The translations under genes and the position numbers were made by a program. Below are positions 1-12,893 of a stretch of 40,695 nucleotides of DNA, piece by piece; positions within the stretch are counted from its first letter, which is position 1, and the number at the start of each line of letters is the position of its first letter. The notes beneath the pieces were generated by a model. It ran no database searches. It worked only from the letters and a program-made list of their open reading frames with translations, and was not told the origin of the DNA. Source of the DNA: Zygnema circumcarinatum (Eukaryota > Streptophyta > Zygnematophyceae > Zygnematales > Zygnemataceae); assembly GCA_037447605.1 (NCBI GenBank), contig CM074816.1, forward strand, positions 682,939-723,633, read 5' to 3'.

Positions 1-1166
1 CACAACCCCAGCAACAGACAAGAAGGACACTTCGGGCTCTGAACCCTCCCTCTTTGTATAGCAGGCATGAGCGTAGCACATATAATGTAACGACAACAAT
101 AGTGTCCTACAACGTCCGACTTGAAAGTAAATCTGTACAATTCACCAATCAGAAGATAAATAAGGCAACGATTCCGTCGCCTCAGCTCGCAGTTGAAACG
201 AATACCCTGCTCTGTTCTCTGCCTCTGAGCCGCTCTGCTGACTGCAGAATGGCCGAACCGACAGCTGAACTCTGTCCAGAACTTAAGACAGCGACCTAAA
301 CCTAATTGTTTCCCTACACAAGGATCTTCATTGTGCTGCGGGCTTCCCTTTCGAATATTTCGCACAGTGACCTGAGCTGCGTAACAGAGTAAAAGTCTAT
401 ACAAACGTAATTCAATAAATTCATTCTTTATGGCATAACGCCCTACCCCCTCCCCCCAACCCCCCCCCCCCCCCCCTCCCCCCTCCCCCATTCTCACATT
501 CTGCGGGAAAGGGGTGTGTCGCAGCCCCAAAAAAGGGTGGATTTAACACTACCCCTAAAAAAATTGTAGCCATTGATTTTAAAAAGTGGTTCATTCTTCG
601 CAGATAAAAAATAAAAATAAAAACAACCATTTTTGGAAGCGCTTGAAGCGAGAAATCGTTAGAAATGGGCTAAGTGTAATGTCTCCCTCCATTGGTCGAA
701 TATGCGATGGTCGGCGGCTGGATCGTCAGTAGTCAGAATGGTCAATGAGTGTGGTCTGGATGGTCGATTGAGAGTGGTCAAAACGGACAATGCTAACCCT
801 CTTGTAAATGGTTTCTATTGGAAAGTTTAAGCATAGCGCTCCATTATTTCTTCCCTGCACCCCAACACACTTCACTTCTTCGAGGGGGAAGGAAGGAGCA
901 CTCAAACGGTCTTCATACAAAGGAGAAAATATAAAAATATACTTTATTACAATTGAACCGTGTTCAGAGTGCTTACTTGTGAATTCTGCTGTAACTTATT
1001 GAGGCTCCTTGCTCGAGCCTCGGTCTAAATACCGCTCCTCACCCTTAAACAATTATACATAGACATTCTGCCGCCGTGCGACTTGGTTAGACGCGATATT
1101 CTCCACAGCAATCAAGAGATTCCAGGAACTCTTAGGCCAATAGCGGCAACACCAAGCGAGAGCCTT
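1..1166. other. 3' flank of phosphofructokinase, no gene recognised
   Basis: No coding exon could be supported on either strand. The stretch holds a C-rich tract around 441-490 with 17 consecutive C at 460-476. On the minus strand an AATAAA-like signal (plus-strand tttatt near 941-946) lies about 220 bases past the phosphofructokinase stop and could serve 3' end formation. The small open frames here have no similarity I recognise. Confidence 0.6.
460..476. repeat. poly-C homopolymer, 17 bases
   Basis: Seventeen consecutive C sit within a longer C-rich run (about 441-490). Its length should be treated as uncertain because homopolymers are error-prone in sequencing. Confidence 0.9.
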
Positions 1167-4100
1167 TCATGGCGTTTGTGAGGCCGACAGAGCAGTTTGC
1201 ACAGCAATTCCGTTGCTGGAAATGGAGGCCTGGACTTGCTTCCGGGCATTGTCGGCAGCCCCGGCTTCCGTCTGGGCGGCAGGGAAGAAGCTGGGCTGCT
1301 GGGTGGATGAGAGCAGCCGGGCCCACATGCGGTCGGACACGCTCACCTTGTTTGTGGTCTCTGTCACTCGCTGCTCAGACACGAAGCCCTCCCCGCTCTA
1401 GCCCATCAGGGAAACTCTTCAACCAAGGGAGGGACGGGGAGCGGGCAAAGGGAAGAGGGGGGAGGGAGGGAGGGAGGGAGGGAAGGAGGGAGGTAGGAAG
1501 GGGCGGAGGGAGGGGGCAAGGGGGAGGGGGGAGGGGAGGGGAAAGGGGTGAGCGGGGAGGGGGATGGAGAGGGAGGGTAGGGGAAGGGGGGGTGGGGGGA
1601 AGTGGGAAGGGGAAAGGGGAGGGGGGGAGTGAAGAGTGGAAGTTGACCCACCGTAATGGGGATGTAAGCGTGACGACCATTCACAGGGCCCACAGTGAAT
1701 CCGGTGTAGCCTGCCATGGCTCCGTGGATGGCGCTATGTGCGAGCAGTGTGCAGTACACATTATCGGATCCGTTACTCGGAATGGCTCGAATCATGTATG
1801 TCGGGTCTGCCAGACAAAACAGTGCCGCAGCTTTCAAGAGCATGAACACATGCATTCACATCATCAGACCGATAGTCAAATCTCGATTGACATGCTTACC
1901 GATATACTTGAGGTTCACCTCCTTGTGGATTTTCTCGAAGTGTGACTGCAACCCCCACCCAACAGAGGAAGGAAAACACGTTTTCTTTCTGCTGATTTTT
2001 AAGTGCTTGAAATGAAGAAATAGCCCGGCCATATATACCTCACCTTGATGCTGTCGGAGAGCCACAGCCCCACATCTTGGAGTCGACGATTTCCCGACTT
2101 ATCTCGACTGTCAGTCTCCCCCATGGTGCGAGCTATGAGCTCCTGGCCTGCTCCCTCTGCCACTACAAGCACCATATGGTTGTTTTCCCGCAGCTTCTTC
2201 TCTATATACTCGTACAACCCCCCCGGCCCCTCCAGGAAGAAGGAAGCCTCCGGAATAAGGCAGCAGTCCTGCACTCATTGCATGCCACCCTTTTAGAGGA
2301 ATAACTTACACATTACATTTTGTTTCGCAGTTTGTTCTTTTTCAATATTGATTCAGGGCAGTGCTATAGAATTGCAACAGAGACTCTCTTCTCTTACCAC
2401 GTCTCGGCTTGCCAGGGTTGCATACATTGCGATGTATCCTGGCCAACCCATAGGCATGAATCCTCATCAGTCAAACGTTTCATATTGCAGCCATTGAAGT
2501 ACAGCATGTGGGAAACCTACAATCTTTACTGCTCAGCAAAAGTAACTTTTCCCCAAGTTCTGGGCCTGCTTGACATTCAGAGCTTTAAGGGCAGGTACAG
2601 CTTACCACAGTACCGACCCATGAGCTTCACAAGGCCGAAGCCATTCTCCACACTCTCCGCCTCAACTAAAAAGCAAAAAAAAAAAATCCCCAACTGCTCA
2701 GATTCCAAGTCGCACTTGTCGAACAAACTTTTCCGTGATTGGTTAGAACAATGGATTCGAAAGACCCACCCTCCGGTTAACACTCCATCTGGCGGGCACA
2801 GATGACAAGAAGCACAGAAGCACAGAAGTACAGCATGCATCATAGCATGGGATTCCATCCAAAAAGAGAAACACTGGAAAAATCTCGAAGTATGGAAACA
2901 ACGTAGAATTATAGCTCGTGAACACATACATACTAGACTTGACCATAATGCCAAGTGGGCAGCCAAACCTGCTTACCATGAGCGGCATTGATAGCGCGTT
3001 GCGCCTCCTCTACTGCGGTGTCAAACCCGAATGATTTGTCAATTTCCTGCATAAGAAGTGAGACAAAGGCTATAAAGGACAATGAAGGGACAATAAAGAA
3101 AGAGAAAGATGCAAAAGCTTGTTTGGTTGATTTTGTTGCATACGGATTCAACATCAGAGTGCGACTACAAGGGAAGCAGGCAGTAGCAGCCATGGCGTAG
3201 TGAGAGAAGGCAGGAGAGGAGTGCCACAAGCATGCCATGCCATGCCATGCAATGCCATGGGGCCATGGGGCATGATGTGACGTCATACCGCAATGTCATT
3301 ATCTATAGTTTTGGGGATCCCCGCCACCACCACCTTCAATCCCCGCTTCATCACCTCCTGAACATGGAACAGCCTCATGCGAATTGGAATCTCTTTGAAG
3401 AACATAGAACTCTCCATCACTATACAAAAAAATCAATACATCAGTGCGCAGCAGTTCATTCGTTTGAAACATTTGGCATGCAAGTGTGGTACATGCAAAA
3501 GGTTCATTGTCCTTAATCTGCAGTCCCGTTCACCTTGTGAATGCAGTCAGCCCCGCGTTGCGTTCCATCCCCTCCAATAATGTACACCTGCAAGTTTGAA
3601 GCGATAGAACAGAGAAAGGCGGAAGGAACGATACAGCTTTGAATAACTGTTACTATTCCTCATCTGATATGCATCATCCAAAGCAGAGGTGGATGTCTCA
3701 TACTTACTGATATACTTCTATATTCACCACTTATCGAACCAAAATTCAGAAATCAACCCTCATGAAACTTCTTTCTAACTCTCTATCTCTCTCTCACCTG
3801 GTTGAACCCTCGATCCTGGATGGCATCCACAATCTTCTTCGTATCGTGGCCTCCCCGAGAAGTTTGCAAAACAGTCCCTCCCTTTTTGTGAATGTCGTTC
3901 ACCAAATTTGGGTTCAATGGTACCACATTTCGCGCATAGAACCCGCGGTAGCCGCCCTACAACATGACAAACAGTTCTCAGTCTCTGAAGTTGTGCCAAC
4001 ACGGAACTCCTCTCGTCAAGGTACCAATGAAACAGGTTTACCTGAAATGCAAAATCTGAGTCTTTTCATTTACGTTCCTACCTCGATACCGTATATTTCC

Positions 4101-5612
4101 CGCACTCCGTACTGGTCCCAGAGTCCGTACACAATTTCCCGGATGACTGTATTAAGCCCAGGGCACAGTCCGCCACATGTAACCACGCAGGCCCTAACCT
4201 CCCCTGCCTCGAACACCACCTGGAACAGACAGATGTCCAGGTGCATTCAGGTAAAACTGGGCTTTCAAATGATAGAAGGTGCAGAAAAAGAAAACGAGAC
4301 AACCGTTCGAATCCCAGAGATCCTGTAGCTGAGCGATGAACTAAACTTCAAACTTCGGAACATGTAACTTTTGCATAGGACAACCATGGCACAAATGATG
4401 CTTCATGGCATGATGAGGCCGTGGGTAACCCATCTACAGCCATAACAACCATGATCTCACCAGCTCCCTGGGACCTGCCCGACGGTACAATACGTCCTTC
4501 GAGTGGTCACGATCGTCCTTAACTACCACCTGCACTCCAAAAGGGACCCGGGTTCAGGACTTGTAGGGTTTTGTGAAAGACTAACACAGTGGCTACATTC
4601 CCACTAGTCCTTCTGGACCAAGGAAAATACTCCAAACATTTCAATGTAAAGGGCAAAGTATTTCGTTTGCAGTTTCAAGGTAGGATCGGTTCTACTCACA
4701 TTATCTTGCAACAACAAAGATGTGGGACTGGTTTCTAAGTTAAGAAGAGGCGAAATGGAATAAAGGATAATTAGTTGAAATCTACTCACATCTCTGACCA
4801 CAACGTCATCTTCGTCGACAAAGAATTGTCTGCGCAACAGCAACTGCAAAAATGAATACTTAAAGTTCAAGGCCAAATTGACCCGACATAAACAGCCGAG
4901 TGGAACCAAGTGATAATCACTGCAATCAATCAAACAGAATTTTTACGGCGAAAAACTGCATTTTAACTGATTCAAATGGATACGAAAATGATTATCTGGA
5001 AAACTTACTCCACACAAGAATAGGCTGGATTCTTTTGCAACGGATTTGGATATTCCTGCAGCCCGAAACAACGACGACTGAACTTAAGGAAAAGTTTAAG
5101 AGCAAACTTTGAATCTCCATCTCCCCCTCTCTCTCCCTTTCTCTACCCCCCCCCACCCCTTCCTCGCCCTCCCCCCTCCCCCCTCCCGCCTGCTCCCCTT
5201 CCCTCCCTCCGCCCGACGCCCTCCGACATCCTCCCAAAATGGATAAATCATGCATATTACAAGAAATGATCTGCGGGGTAAGCCGCACCGGAAGACCTGC
5301 AAGCCAATCCGAGAGATGCGGGACGTCATCCAGCAGCGCCATGCACGAAAGTTGAGGTCTTGACATTCCTCCTCGCCGCTGCGAGAACTTGCTCGCTACG
5401 GAGCTTCCAAAGAGAGAGGAGGCCCTGCCACCGATGCTGCTGCTGCTGCAGGCCGCTCTCTCTCCCCTAAAGACGGCAACTCCATTGCAGCACCCGCCAT
5501 CGCCACCGCCGAGGCCACCATCCCTGCAAGGAATCTCTGCGATAGAATGTGTCTCCCTCCAGCCGCTAGCCAGCCCGGCATTGCTGCCGCAGCACAACCG
5601 CAGAGCATCCAT
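1167..5612 (-). CDS. PFK: 6-phosphofructokinase, plant type, probably plastidic
   Basis: Phosphorylates fructose 6-phosphate to fructose 1,6-bisphosphate in glycolysis. Fifteen exons on the minus strand: 5612-5289, 5055-5009, 4829-4790, 4529-4461, 4219-4082, 3956-3798, 3587-3534, 3357-3289, 3046-2977, 2665-2606, 2438-2398, 2268-2044, 1945-1900, 1806-1652, 1370-1167. They total 1701 nt (566 aa), keep frame throughout, and all introns are GT-AG. Visible motifs: PHLSDWL near residue 95, FVDEDD near 128, RRAGPRE near 155, [10 protein letters not shown] near 175, GGYRGFYA at 207, GGDGTQRGA near 264, PKTIDNDI near 293, [10 protein letters not shown] near 307, KLMGRY near 340, LIPE near 362 and [10 protein letters not shown] near the end. 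Gly in GGDGT with Lys in PKTIDND is the plant ATP-dependent pattern. The roughly 85 residues before PHLSDWL are rich in Ala, Gly, Ser and Arg, like a plastid transit peptide (inference). The start is the first ATG shared with the second copy (MDALRL). Divergent to EXO84. Confidence 0.93.
1425..1640. repeat. G-rich (GGGA/GGGGAGG) low-complexity tract in the last phosphofructokinase intron
   Basis: Nearly uninterrupted G with single A spacers on the plus strand, so a long polypyrimidine run in the minus-strand transcript between exons 14 and 15. Long spurious open frames on both strands arise from this composition. Confidence 0.85.
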
Positions 5613-6256
5613 GGCGCCCGCGTCCTCTTCCCGCGTCTCTTTCGCTGCTGCTGCTGCAGGACTCAGGTGCAAGCCGCACCATGTTCAAGGTTTTATGTCT
5701 ATGCAGTTGAACGCTGTCCTGTTCGCAGTTAAACTAGTCTAACACTGTGTGTTCCTTCTGCTCCAATAGGAATCCCTCAACACACGCGTGAAGGATATTT
5801 TGGGAAAAGGCGCAAGTTGGGAATATTCCGTACGGTGCGCTCCCAGGACCTTGGACGAGGCAGCCGTACGGATGGGCTGGCGTTGCTGGCCCGGGCTGCC
5901 CTTTTGGCCTTTTCCGACACTTCCGCCAAAAAGACTGGAATCAAATTTGTCGTTTGTGTCTGTCACTGCGATGAAACTTCAGGAAAGATCAGAACTTCTA
6001 ATCGGACACGAGCAAGGTGACAAGGCACATCTGCACGAACCGGATCTTCGAATGAGTCGATGTCGTTAGTCATTGGTCAATGACTTGCAGGCTTTGACCA
6101 GAAGGAATGCAAGCGAGGCCTGACCAACGAACGGCAGGCAGGGAGTCTGACCGCACTGGCCAGCTTTGAACCCAGCGCCAGGTCTCGACTGACGGAGGAC
6201 ATAACAGGTCGAACCGGAACCCGATCTCAGGGGTCTTCATGTTTCAGCGTTTCTTT

Positions 6257-6290
6257 GGGTAGGGTTTAGGGTTTGGGGGTTCTAGGGTTC
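6257..6290. repeat. Short telomere-like tract (TTTAGGG variants)
   Basis: Consecutive TAGGGTTT-type units, also present and slightly longer in the right copy at about 24450-24500. An interstitial plant-type telomere motif. Confidence 0.75.
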
Positions 6291-6664
6291 GTAACCATGT
6301 TGAAAGGTTTCATTAGAGGTAGAGGGGTGTGGATGGGGAGGCCGTGCGCGTGCAGACAAGTCCGTGGTAAAGTTGTGACTGGTCCCTAGAGCAAGCATCA
6401 TTCCGTCGCCCCCAGCCCTAGCCCGACTCGCCACATGACAGCAGCAAACCCAACATCAAAGCATATTCCTCTCACGCTTTGAACAAGCCGAGTTGCCGTC
6501 CTGCCCTGCGCGGCCACAGCGGCGCTTCGTGCACTTCCTGCTCGCGGCTAACCGCGCTCGGGCGATATATCTCCGCGTATCGGATTCAGGGCGCGTGCTC
6601 ATTCCACTGATGGCCCCATGACCGCAGGTCCCCATGAGGTCATGGGGCCCTGGCCTTGGGCCCC

Positions 6665-6995
6665 ATGGGCCATGGCCCCATGTCCCTATGGCAGCATGGC
6701 CCCATGCCCCTATGGCAGCATGGCCCTATGCTTCCATGGCCCCATGCCTCTATGGCAACATGGCCCTATGCTTTCATGGCCCCATGCCCCTACTGCAGCA
6801 TCCCTATGCCTCCATGGCCCCATGCCCCTGTGGCAGCATGGCCCCATGCCTCCATGGCCCCATGCCCCTGTGGCAGCATGGCCCCATGCCTCCATGGCCC
6901 CATGCCCCTGTGGCAGCATGGCCCCATGCCTCCATGGCCCCATGCCCCTATGGCAGCATGGCCCCATGTCTACATGGCCCCATGCCCCCCATGGC
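6665..6995. repeat. 40-bp minisatellite of CATGGCCCC units (left copy)
   Basis: About eight degenerate copies of a 40-base unit built from CATGGCCCCATGCC half-units. The three most regular copies run from about 6820 to 6950. It lies in the putative 5' leader of the EXO84 fragment. Every unit carries ATG and its reverse complement CAT, so it opens several spurious frames. The right copy has a different, shorter array. Confidence 0.9.
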
Positions 6996-7059
6996 CGAGC
7001 AATGAAGGCGAATCGTCGCCTGTTGGACTGGACGAGAGGTTCGGTTAGTTCGGTGAGGC

Positions 7060-7275
7060 GAGGAAGGAGGCAGGAGGGAGGAGGCAGGAGGAGGGAGGAG
7101 GGAGGAGGCAGGAGGCAGGAGGCAGGAGGGAGGAGGCAGGAGGGAGGAGGCAGGAGGCAGGAGGGAGGAGGCAGGAGGCAGGAGGAGGCAGGAGGGAGGA
7201 GGCAGGAGGGAGGAGGCAGGAGGAGGGAGGAGGCAGGAGGAGGGAGGAGGGAGGAGGGGAGGAGGGATAGGAGGG
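7060..7275. repeat. Purine minisatellite GGAGGCAGGAGGGA (left copy)
   Basis: Repeated GGAGGCAGG / GGAGGGAGG units occupy about 215 bases just before the EXO84 start. The homologous place in the right copy (about 25085-25150) has only a few units, so the array expanded or contracted after the duplication. Confidence 0.9.
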
Positions 7276-8830
7276 AGCAGGAGCGAGGAGACTTCGGCAG
7301 CCATGGCGGGCCTGAGTGTGCGCCTGAGCAGCTTTGGGAGGGCGGCGCGCAGTGCCAAGCCCTCCGACTCGGCAGAGGGCGCCATGGACGACCTCTCGGA
7401 CGAGGTGAGCGAGCTCTGCAGCGGCTGGAGGGAACAGAGCCTCCTGAAGGACCTGGAGACCTTCGAGCCGCAGGAGTTTCAGGCAGAAAAGTATCTTGAA
7501 ACCAAATGCGGCACCATGAATGAAAAGGTGCGAGGCTGGCCGCCATGGATTGGATACTCCCGTAGACGAGCTTTGCGTTTTGGAAGGCGACCGGCTGGTT
7601 TTAAGCATACTGACAATGCTGAGTAGGCGACAGGGATTGTATTGCGTTAAGTGAATTTTTTGCATAACTTGAACTTTTTTTTTTTGGTTGGTTTCTTCAT
7701 CTCTTCACAACCTGCATTCTGGCACTCTCATTTTCCGTCCTACTATCCCTAACTCATGTTTTAACATCCTGAGCTAAGCCTAATTGGCATTGTTTTCTTC
7801 AGTAACTTAGTAATTTTTGTGGCTTGACTTGCGATGTGAAGATACTCCAGAGCTAGAATTGCAAATGTGGAGCGTTTGCATTGATTTTTTATTCTTGCAG
7901 GTCGTACATAGCCTGCATAAGAAAACTTTTCCAGTCTATGATTAGATCAGACATTTTTTTAAGTCCACAGTTTATTCGAAGAACAGGTCACACTTTCCAG
8001 CTTTCAGTATCACTTCGTCAACGAAAGTTCAAAGCTGCTTTGTGCTTACACGAAAGGAATTTTTTGTCTTTATCTCTTTTAGTTTGACCATAGATTTTGT
8101 CCTGAAATCAACTCGACCCTTTATGATTTAGACCCCCTCTAACCCTTTCTGGTTCCTCCCTTCTTTCAGTGATGAATTCTCCGGCCAATCATGCCCTGCA
8201 TAGCATTTCTTCCATTGTTGATTAGACCAATAAAATTGATGAAACGATGTGACCTTTGTACCATGATGTTTGTTTATTTCTTAGGAACAGAAACTGAATA
8301 CTTGGTGCTTAATGACGGCGAATAAGTAGATGTTTTGAAGGAATAGTTTTTCGATGCTGATTTTTCCCAAAATTACACTTAATTCATTCATTCTGGTAAT
8401 TGGATTCACTTTACTAAAGACCCATTAGTTACATTGAAAAGGAAGCATGGTTGGTTGTCATGCAGGCTCTGAAGCGATTGGGTGCACAACTGAAGCAGCA
8501 CTCTCAGTTATCGTTGGAAGACATGAGAGCTACTGTGTTTGCAAACTATGCCGCCTTCATCAGGTGGGATTATAAAGCTGCGGTGTCATGCGCAAAGTTT
8601 CATCAAAAAACATCCACATAATAGAAGTTATTGCACGGTTCTAATACATCCAAACCTAACCTTATGCCTGTCTGACATTCAGGATTGTTGCCCCTAGAAA
8701 GCTTAAGACTACAAGCCCTTCATTGAGATGCAATTCAGCCCCCCTCTTAGGACTCTCATCTAAGCACATGGTGCCGCAGAACCTCCAAGGAGATATCAGA
8801 CCTTGAGGGCGAACTCCGTGAAGTTGGCAG

Positions 8831-10259
<1,429 letters not shown>

Positions 10260-11007
10260 TCTGAGCAACCATGCTCCATGAACAGCCATGCTCGCCCTGC
10301 AGGCTGTCAAAAATTCCGTCCTTGCATAAGGGAATGCAGCGACCAATGTGGGCCTGCTTCCAATCGTCATGCTTTAGCCTTGTTCAAGGTTTTGTTAGCT
10401 TGAGGTCGCTTCGGCTGCACGATGGCGTGCTATCGTCTTTGGAGCTCAGACGTGGGCCGCACGAGTTCAATTATTTTTGGGAGTTTGTTCTGGTCGGAGA
10501 AGACCGCCCCTTTGTCTTAGTGCTGTACGGAAGCAACAAGCTAGTCTCTAAACGCACTACAGTACTCGGTCCTCCGCACCATCGAATTCTCTCTTTCTAT
10601 TTTTTTTAACGTAGTGCAGATGCCGGAGCAGAGTTAACAGGTCAAATTTCCCCGCGGCGTCCCTGCACGCTCGCAGATGCAGCCGGCCTGATCGCGAAGA
10701 ATTTCGCAGACGAAGTAAGGCCGTACGGCCGTCTGCGAGTACTGTCCTGTAGCAAAGAGCGGCTGGACGCCGACCCCTTCGCCGTCGAGGCAATGTCCGT
10801 ACCGTACGGACATCCCGGGCCGTACGAGCGCAAAAAACTGTTGGATAGCGAACACGGAATTTCGCCAACTGTAACTGTGACTGTAACTGGGTGACACGGA
10901 CTGTGACATCGAACGGCGCAGCCTAACAAGACGACACATGCAATAATCGATCCAAGCGGTTGGCCGAGAGAGCTCTGAGCGCTACTGGGCGCACGGGCGT
11001 GTTGTGT

Positions 11008-11080
11008 TGGAGGGAGGGAGGGAGGGAGGAAGGGAGGGAGGGAGGGAGGGAGGGAGGGCGAGGGGGAGGGGAGGGGATGG
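11008..11080. repeat. (GGGA)n purine tract
   Basis: About 70 bases of GGAGGGAGGGA-type repeat, low complexity. Confidence 0.85.
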
Positions 11081-12529
11081 GAGGGGACGCGGAATGATCA
11101 AAGTCCTCACAATAATGGCTGCAAACAGACGTGCTCTCACACCCTCTTTGATGAGGGAGAGGCTGACTTTGGACAGGGAGAAAGTCATCGAGAAGCTGAA
11201 GTCGGCGGCTTTTCAAGGACTGTCAATTTTTTAGATTGTCGAGAATTCAATTTTGGGCCTCTTCTTCTCTTCTCTTCTTCGTTTGGCGTGACTGTCCGCC
11301 ATGCAATTTGGGTCGTTTTTTTGGGCCCTGGGAGGGTGCGGGGTGTAGGGCTTTGTGGGCAAGTGCAGGGCGGGGACGTGACGTGACATTCACATCTACC
11401 ATATTCTGAGCTCAGTTCCGTGCGCCGTTCCTGTGCAGTTGGTTGCCCTCCATGTGAATCGTATTTCCTGACGCTGTGTCGTTCCAGTTTGAACTGAGCG
11501 CCCATGGACTTGCCCTGGAGGCGGTTATAACTGTCCTCTGCCTACGCAGCAGAGCTTGGCGATAACGACAAATTGGATGTACCGAAAGTTAGAAATTGGT
11601 TGGACAAGACGAATGTCGACGCTGCCGCCTGTACATCCAGTTGGGCGGAGGCAGCGGACGGCGTGCACAAAACGACGAAAAAAGTCGCTACGGGATGACT
11701 TGATGACGCACGAGCCTGAAATTATCACGGCACAAAGAACGTCCAGCAGCGGTAAAATCATTTTTGGGGTCCAGGAGGCGCGCCGCAAATCTCGAGGCGG
11801 ATTGCGAATCGCACGGCCCAGAATTAGCGTCGGGTCCATCGAGCAGTCGTCACCATGCCACGTGGATATAACATTTATATTTTTTGTGGGCGGCAGTTTC
11901 CTGGGTTTTCCTGATGGTGACGTGGCGCGTACACATTTCCTGGAAATTTCTGTTTCTCCGGTATATGGAGTCAGTATCTGTGCTCGGAAATATTTTGTCG
12001 TTTTCCCCGCCCATTCATTTATCGACCCTTTGGACGTACACCGCTAGCCTCACCGCAGCCAATCGGTTGACTTCGACGTGGCGTGAAGGCTCCCAAGGAC
12101 CCGCACGTATTCCGTGCGTCTGCCAGCTGGCATCCCGGGCGGGCGGCCTTGTCCTGACGCGCGCTGCTGCGGGGGAGGCCGCCGCCCTGTGCCCCCGTCC
12201 CCTCCCCTCCCGTCCGTACAGCGACCGAGCAGGCGCGAATTTAGTTGACCGGCGCTGATTGGGCCACATCGCGTATCGGCTCGCGACCTCCTCTTGCGAT
12301 GTCGGTGCCGTATGTAAAATAATGGCGGTGGAAGCATCGTCACCGTACATCATGTCGTTGGATTGTCACTGCCATCCGTACGGCTTTGGGCGGTTTCGGA
12401 CGGTCTCGCAGAAAATCAACGGTAAGCAACCGTAAACCGCCAAATCTGATTGGAACGGGCCAAACGGTTGGTTCTGCTTTAGAGTTTGTTTGAAACTAGT
12501 ACTTTCAGATGTCGCATTCAGTACTAAGT

Positions 12530-12719
12530 CATGAAAGGTACCGTTTGTACAGTACTACATTCCGTGGAACGATGCCTCGGTACCACGTGGCACCCACGTC
12601 GGCGCCACGTTGGCGGAAACGGGCCTCATGGAACCCATGGGTCGTCGTACACGACGACTCCACGTCAGCGAAACGGGCTGATGGTCATGAAAGGTACCGT
12701 TTGTACAGTACTACATTCG
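12530..12719. promoter_or_regulatory. 33-base direct repeat with GTAC cores upstream of the mosaic gene
   Basis: The stretch beginning catgaaaggtaccgtttgta occurs at 12530 and again at 12687, identical for about 33 bases and 157 bases apart. Each copy contains GGTACC, TGTACA and AGTACT. An 8+8 inverted repeat (GTCGTCGT / ACGACGAC, 12641-12658) lies between them. Position 175-365 bases before the start codon makes a regulatory role plausible; unproven. Confidence 0.5.
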
Positions 12720-12893
12720 GTAAGCCATTCCTTGGGAATGACGGTGAAATCCAAACCGTCCCAAGTCAACGCGCCGACGTCCCTGTCCCGAGCCATGGCG
12801 AAGGAGAAGGGCGCCCTCCCTCCCCTCCCCGCCCTCGCCTCTGCCCGCCCCCGCGTCCCGTCCCCTGGTGTCGCTGGCGGGCGCTTGGCCGCG

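Larger units (their letters stand above)
5613..7302. promoter_or_regulatory. Divergent promoter region of phosphofructokinase and EXO84 (left copy)
   Basis: The 1.7 kb between the two divergent start codons holds no exon I can support. It contains CCGTACGG-type motifs at about 5828-5835 and 5867-5874, a TTTAGGG-like run at about 6257-6290, a TATA-like GATATATC at 6564-6571 upstream of EXO84, and two minisatellites immediately before the EXO84 start. The same region recurs at 23812-25174. Shared promoter use is inferred from the head-to-head arrangement. Confidence 0.5.
4620..8821. repeat. Segmental duplication, left copy (about 4.2 kb)
   Basis: This segment matches 22831-26690 in the same orientation. 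Shared content: the first three phosphofructokinase exons, the divergent promoter, the minisatellite region and EXO84 exons 1, 2 and the start of exon 3. Similarity begins at the tract aaggaaaatactcc / aaggcaaatactcc (4620 / 22831) and stops after ctccgtga (8821 / 26690). Most bases agree by eye; differences are point changes, a 12-base difference in phosphofructokinase exon 1, and large length changes in the minisatellites. Confidence 0.95.
10260..12893. other. Upstream region of the mosaic gene, no gene recognised
   Basis: I see no exon with a recognisable family in these 2.6 kb. Contents: a cluster of GTAC motifs at 10721-10827, a GGGA tract at about 11008-11080, several CCACGTGG/CACGTGGC G-box-like sites (for example near 11860 and 12583), a 33-base direct repeat at 12530 and 12687, and a GTCGTCGT-AC-ACGACGAC inverted repeat at 12641-12658. 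It probably contains the promoter and 5' leader of the gene starting at 12894. Open frames such as 11556-12047 show no family resemblance. Confidence 0.5.

Noticed and set aside
1169-1945. Plus-strand open frame of 258 codons
   Set aside because: It runs antisense through three phosphofructokinase exons and a G-rich intron and has no family resemblance.
6618-7499. Long plus-strand open frame of about 290 codons
   Set aside because: Its sequence is the translation of the CATGGCCCC and GGAGGCAGG minisatellites and it then reads EXO84 exon 1 out of frame. The opposite strand gives equally long frames, as expected for repeats.
11556-12047. Open frame of 163 codons upstream of the mosaic gene
   Set aside because: No recognised domain, no conserved composition and no supported splice structure.
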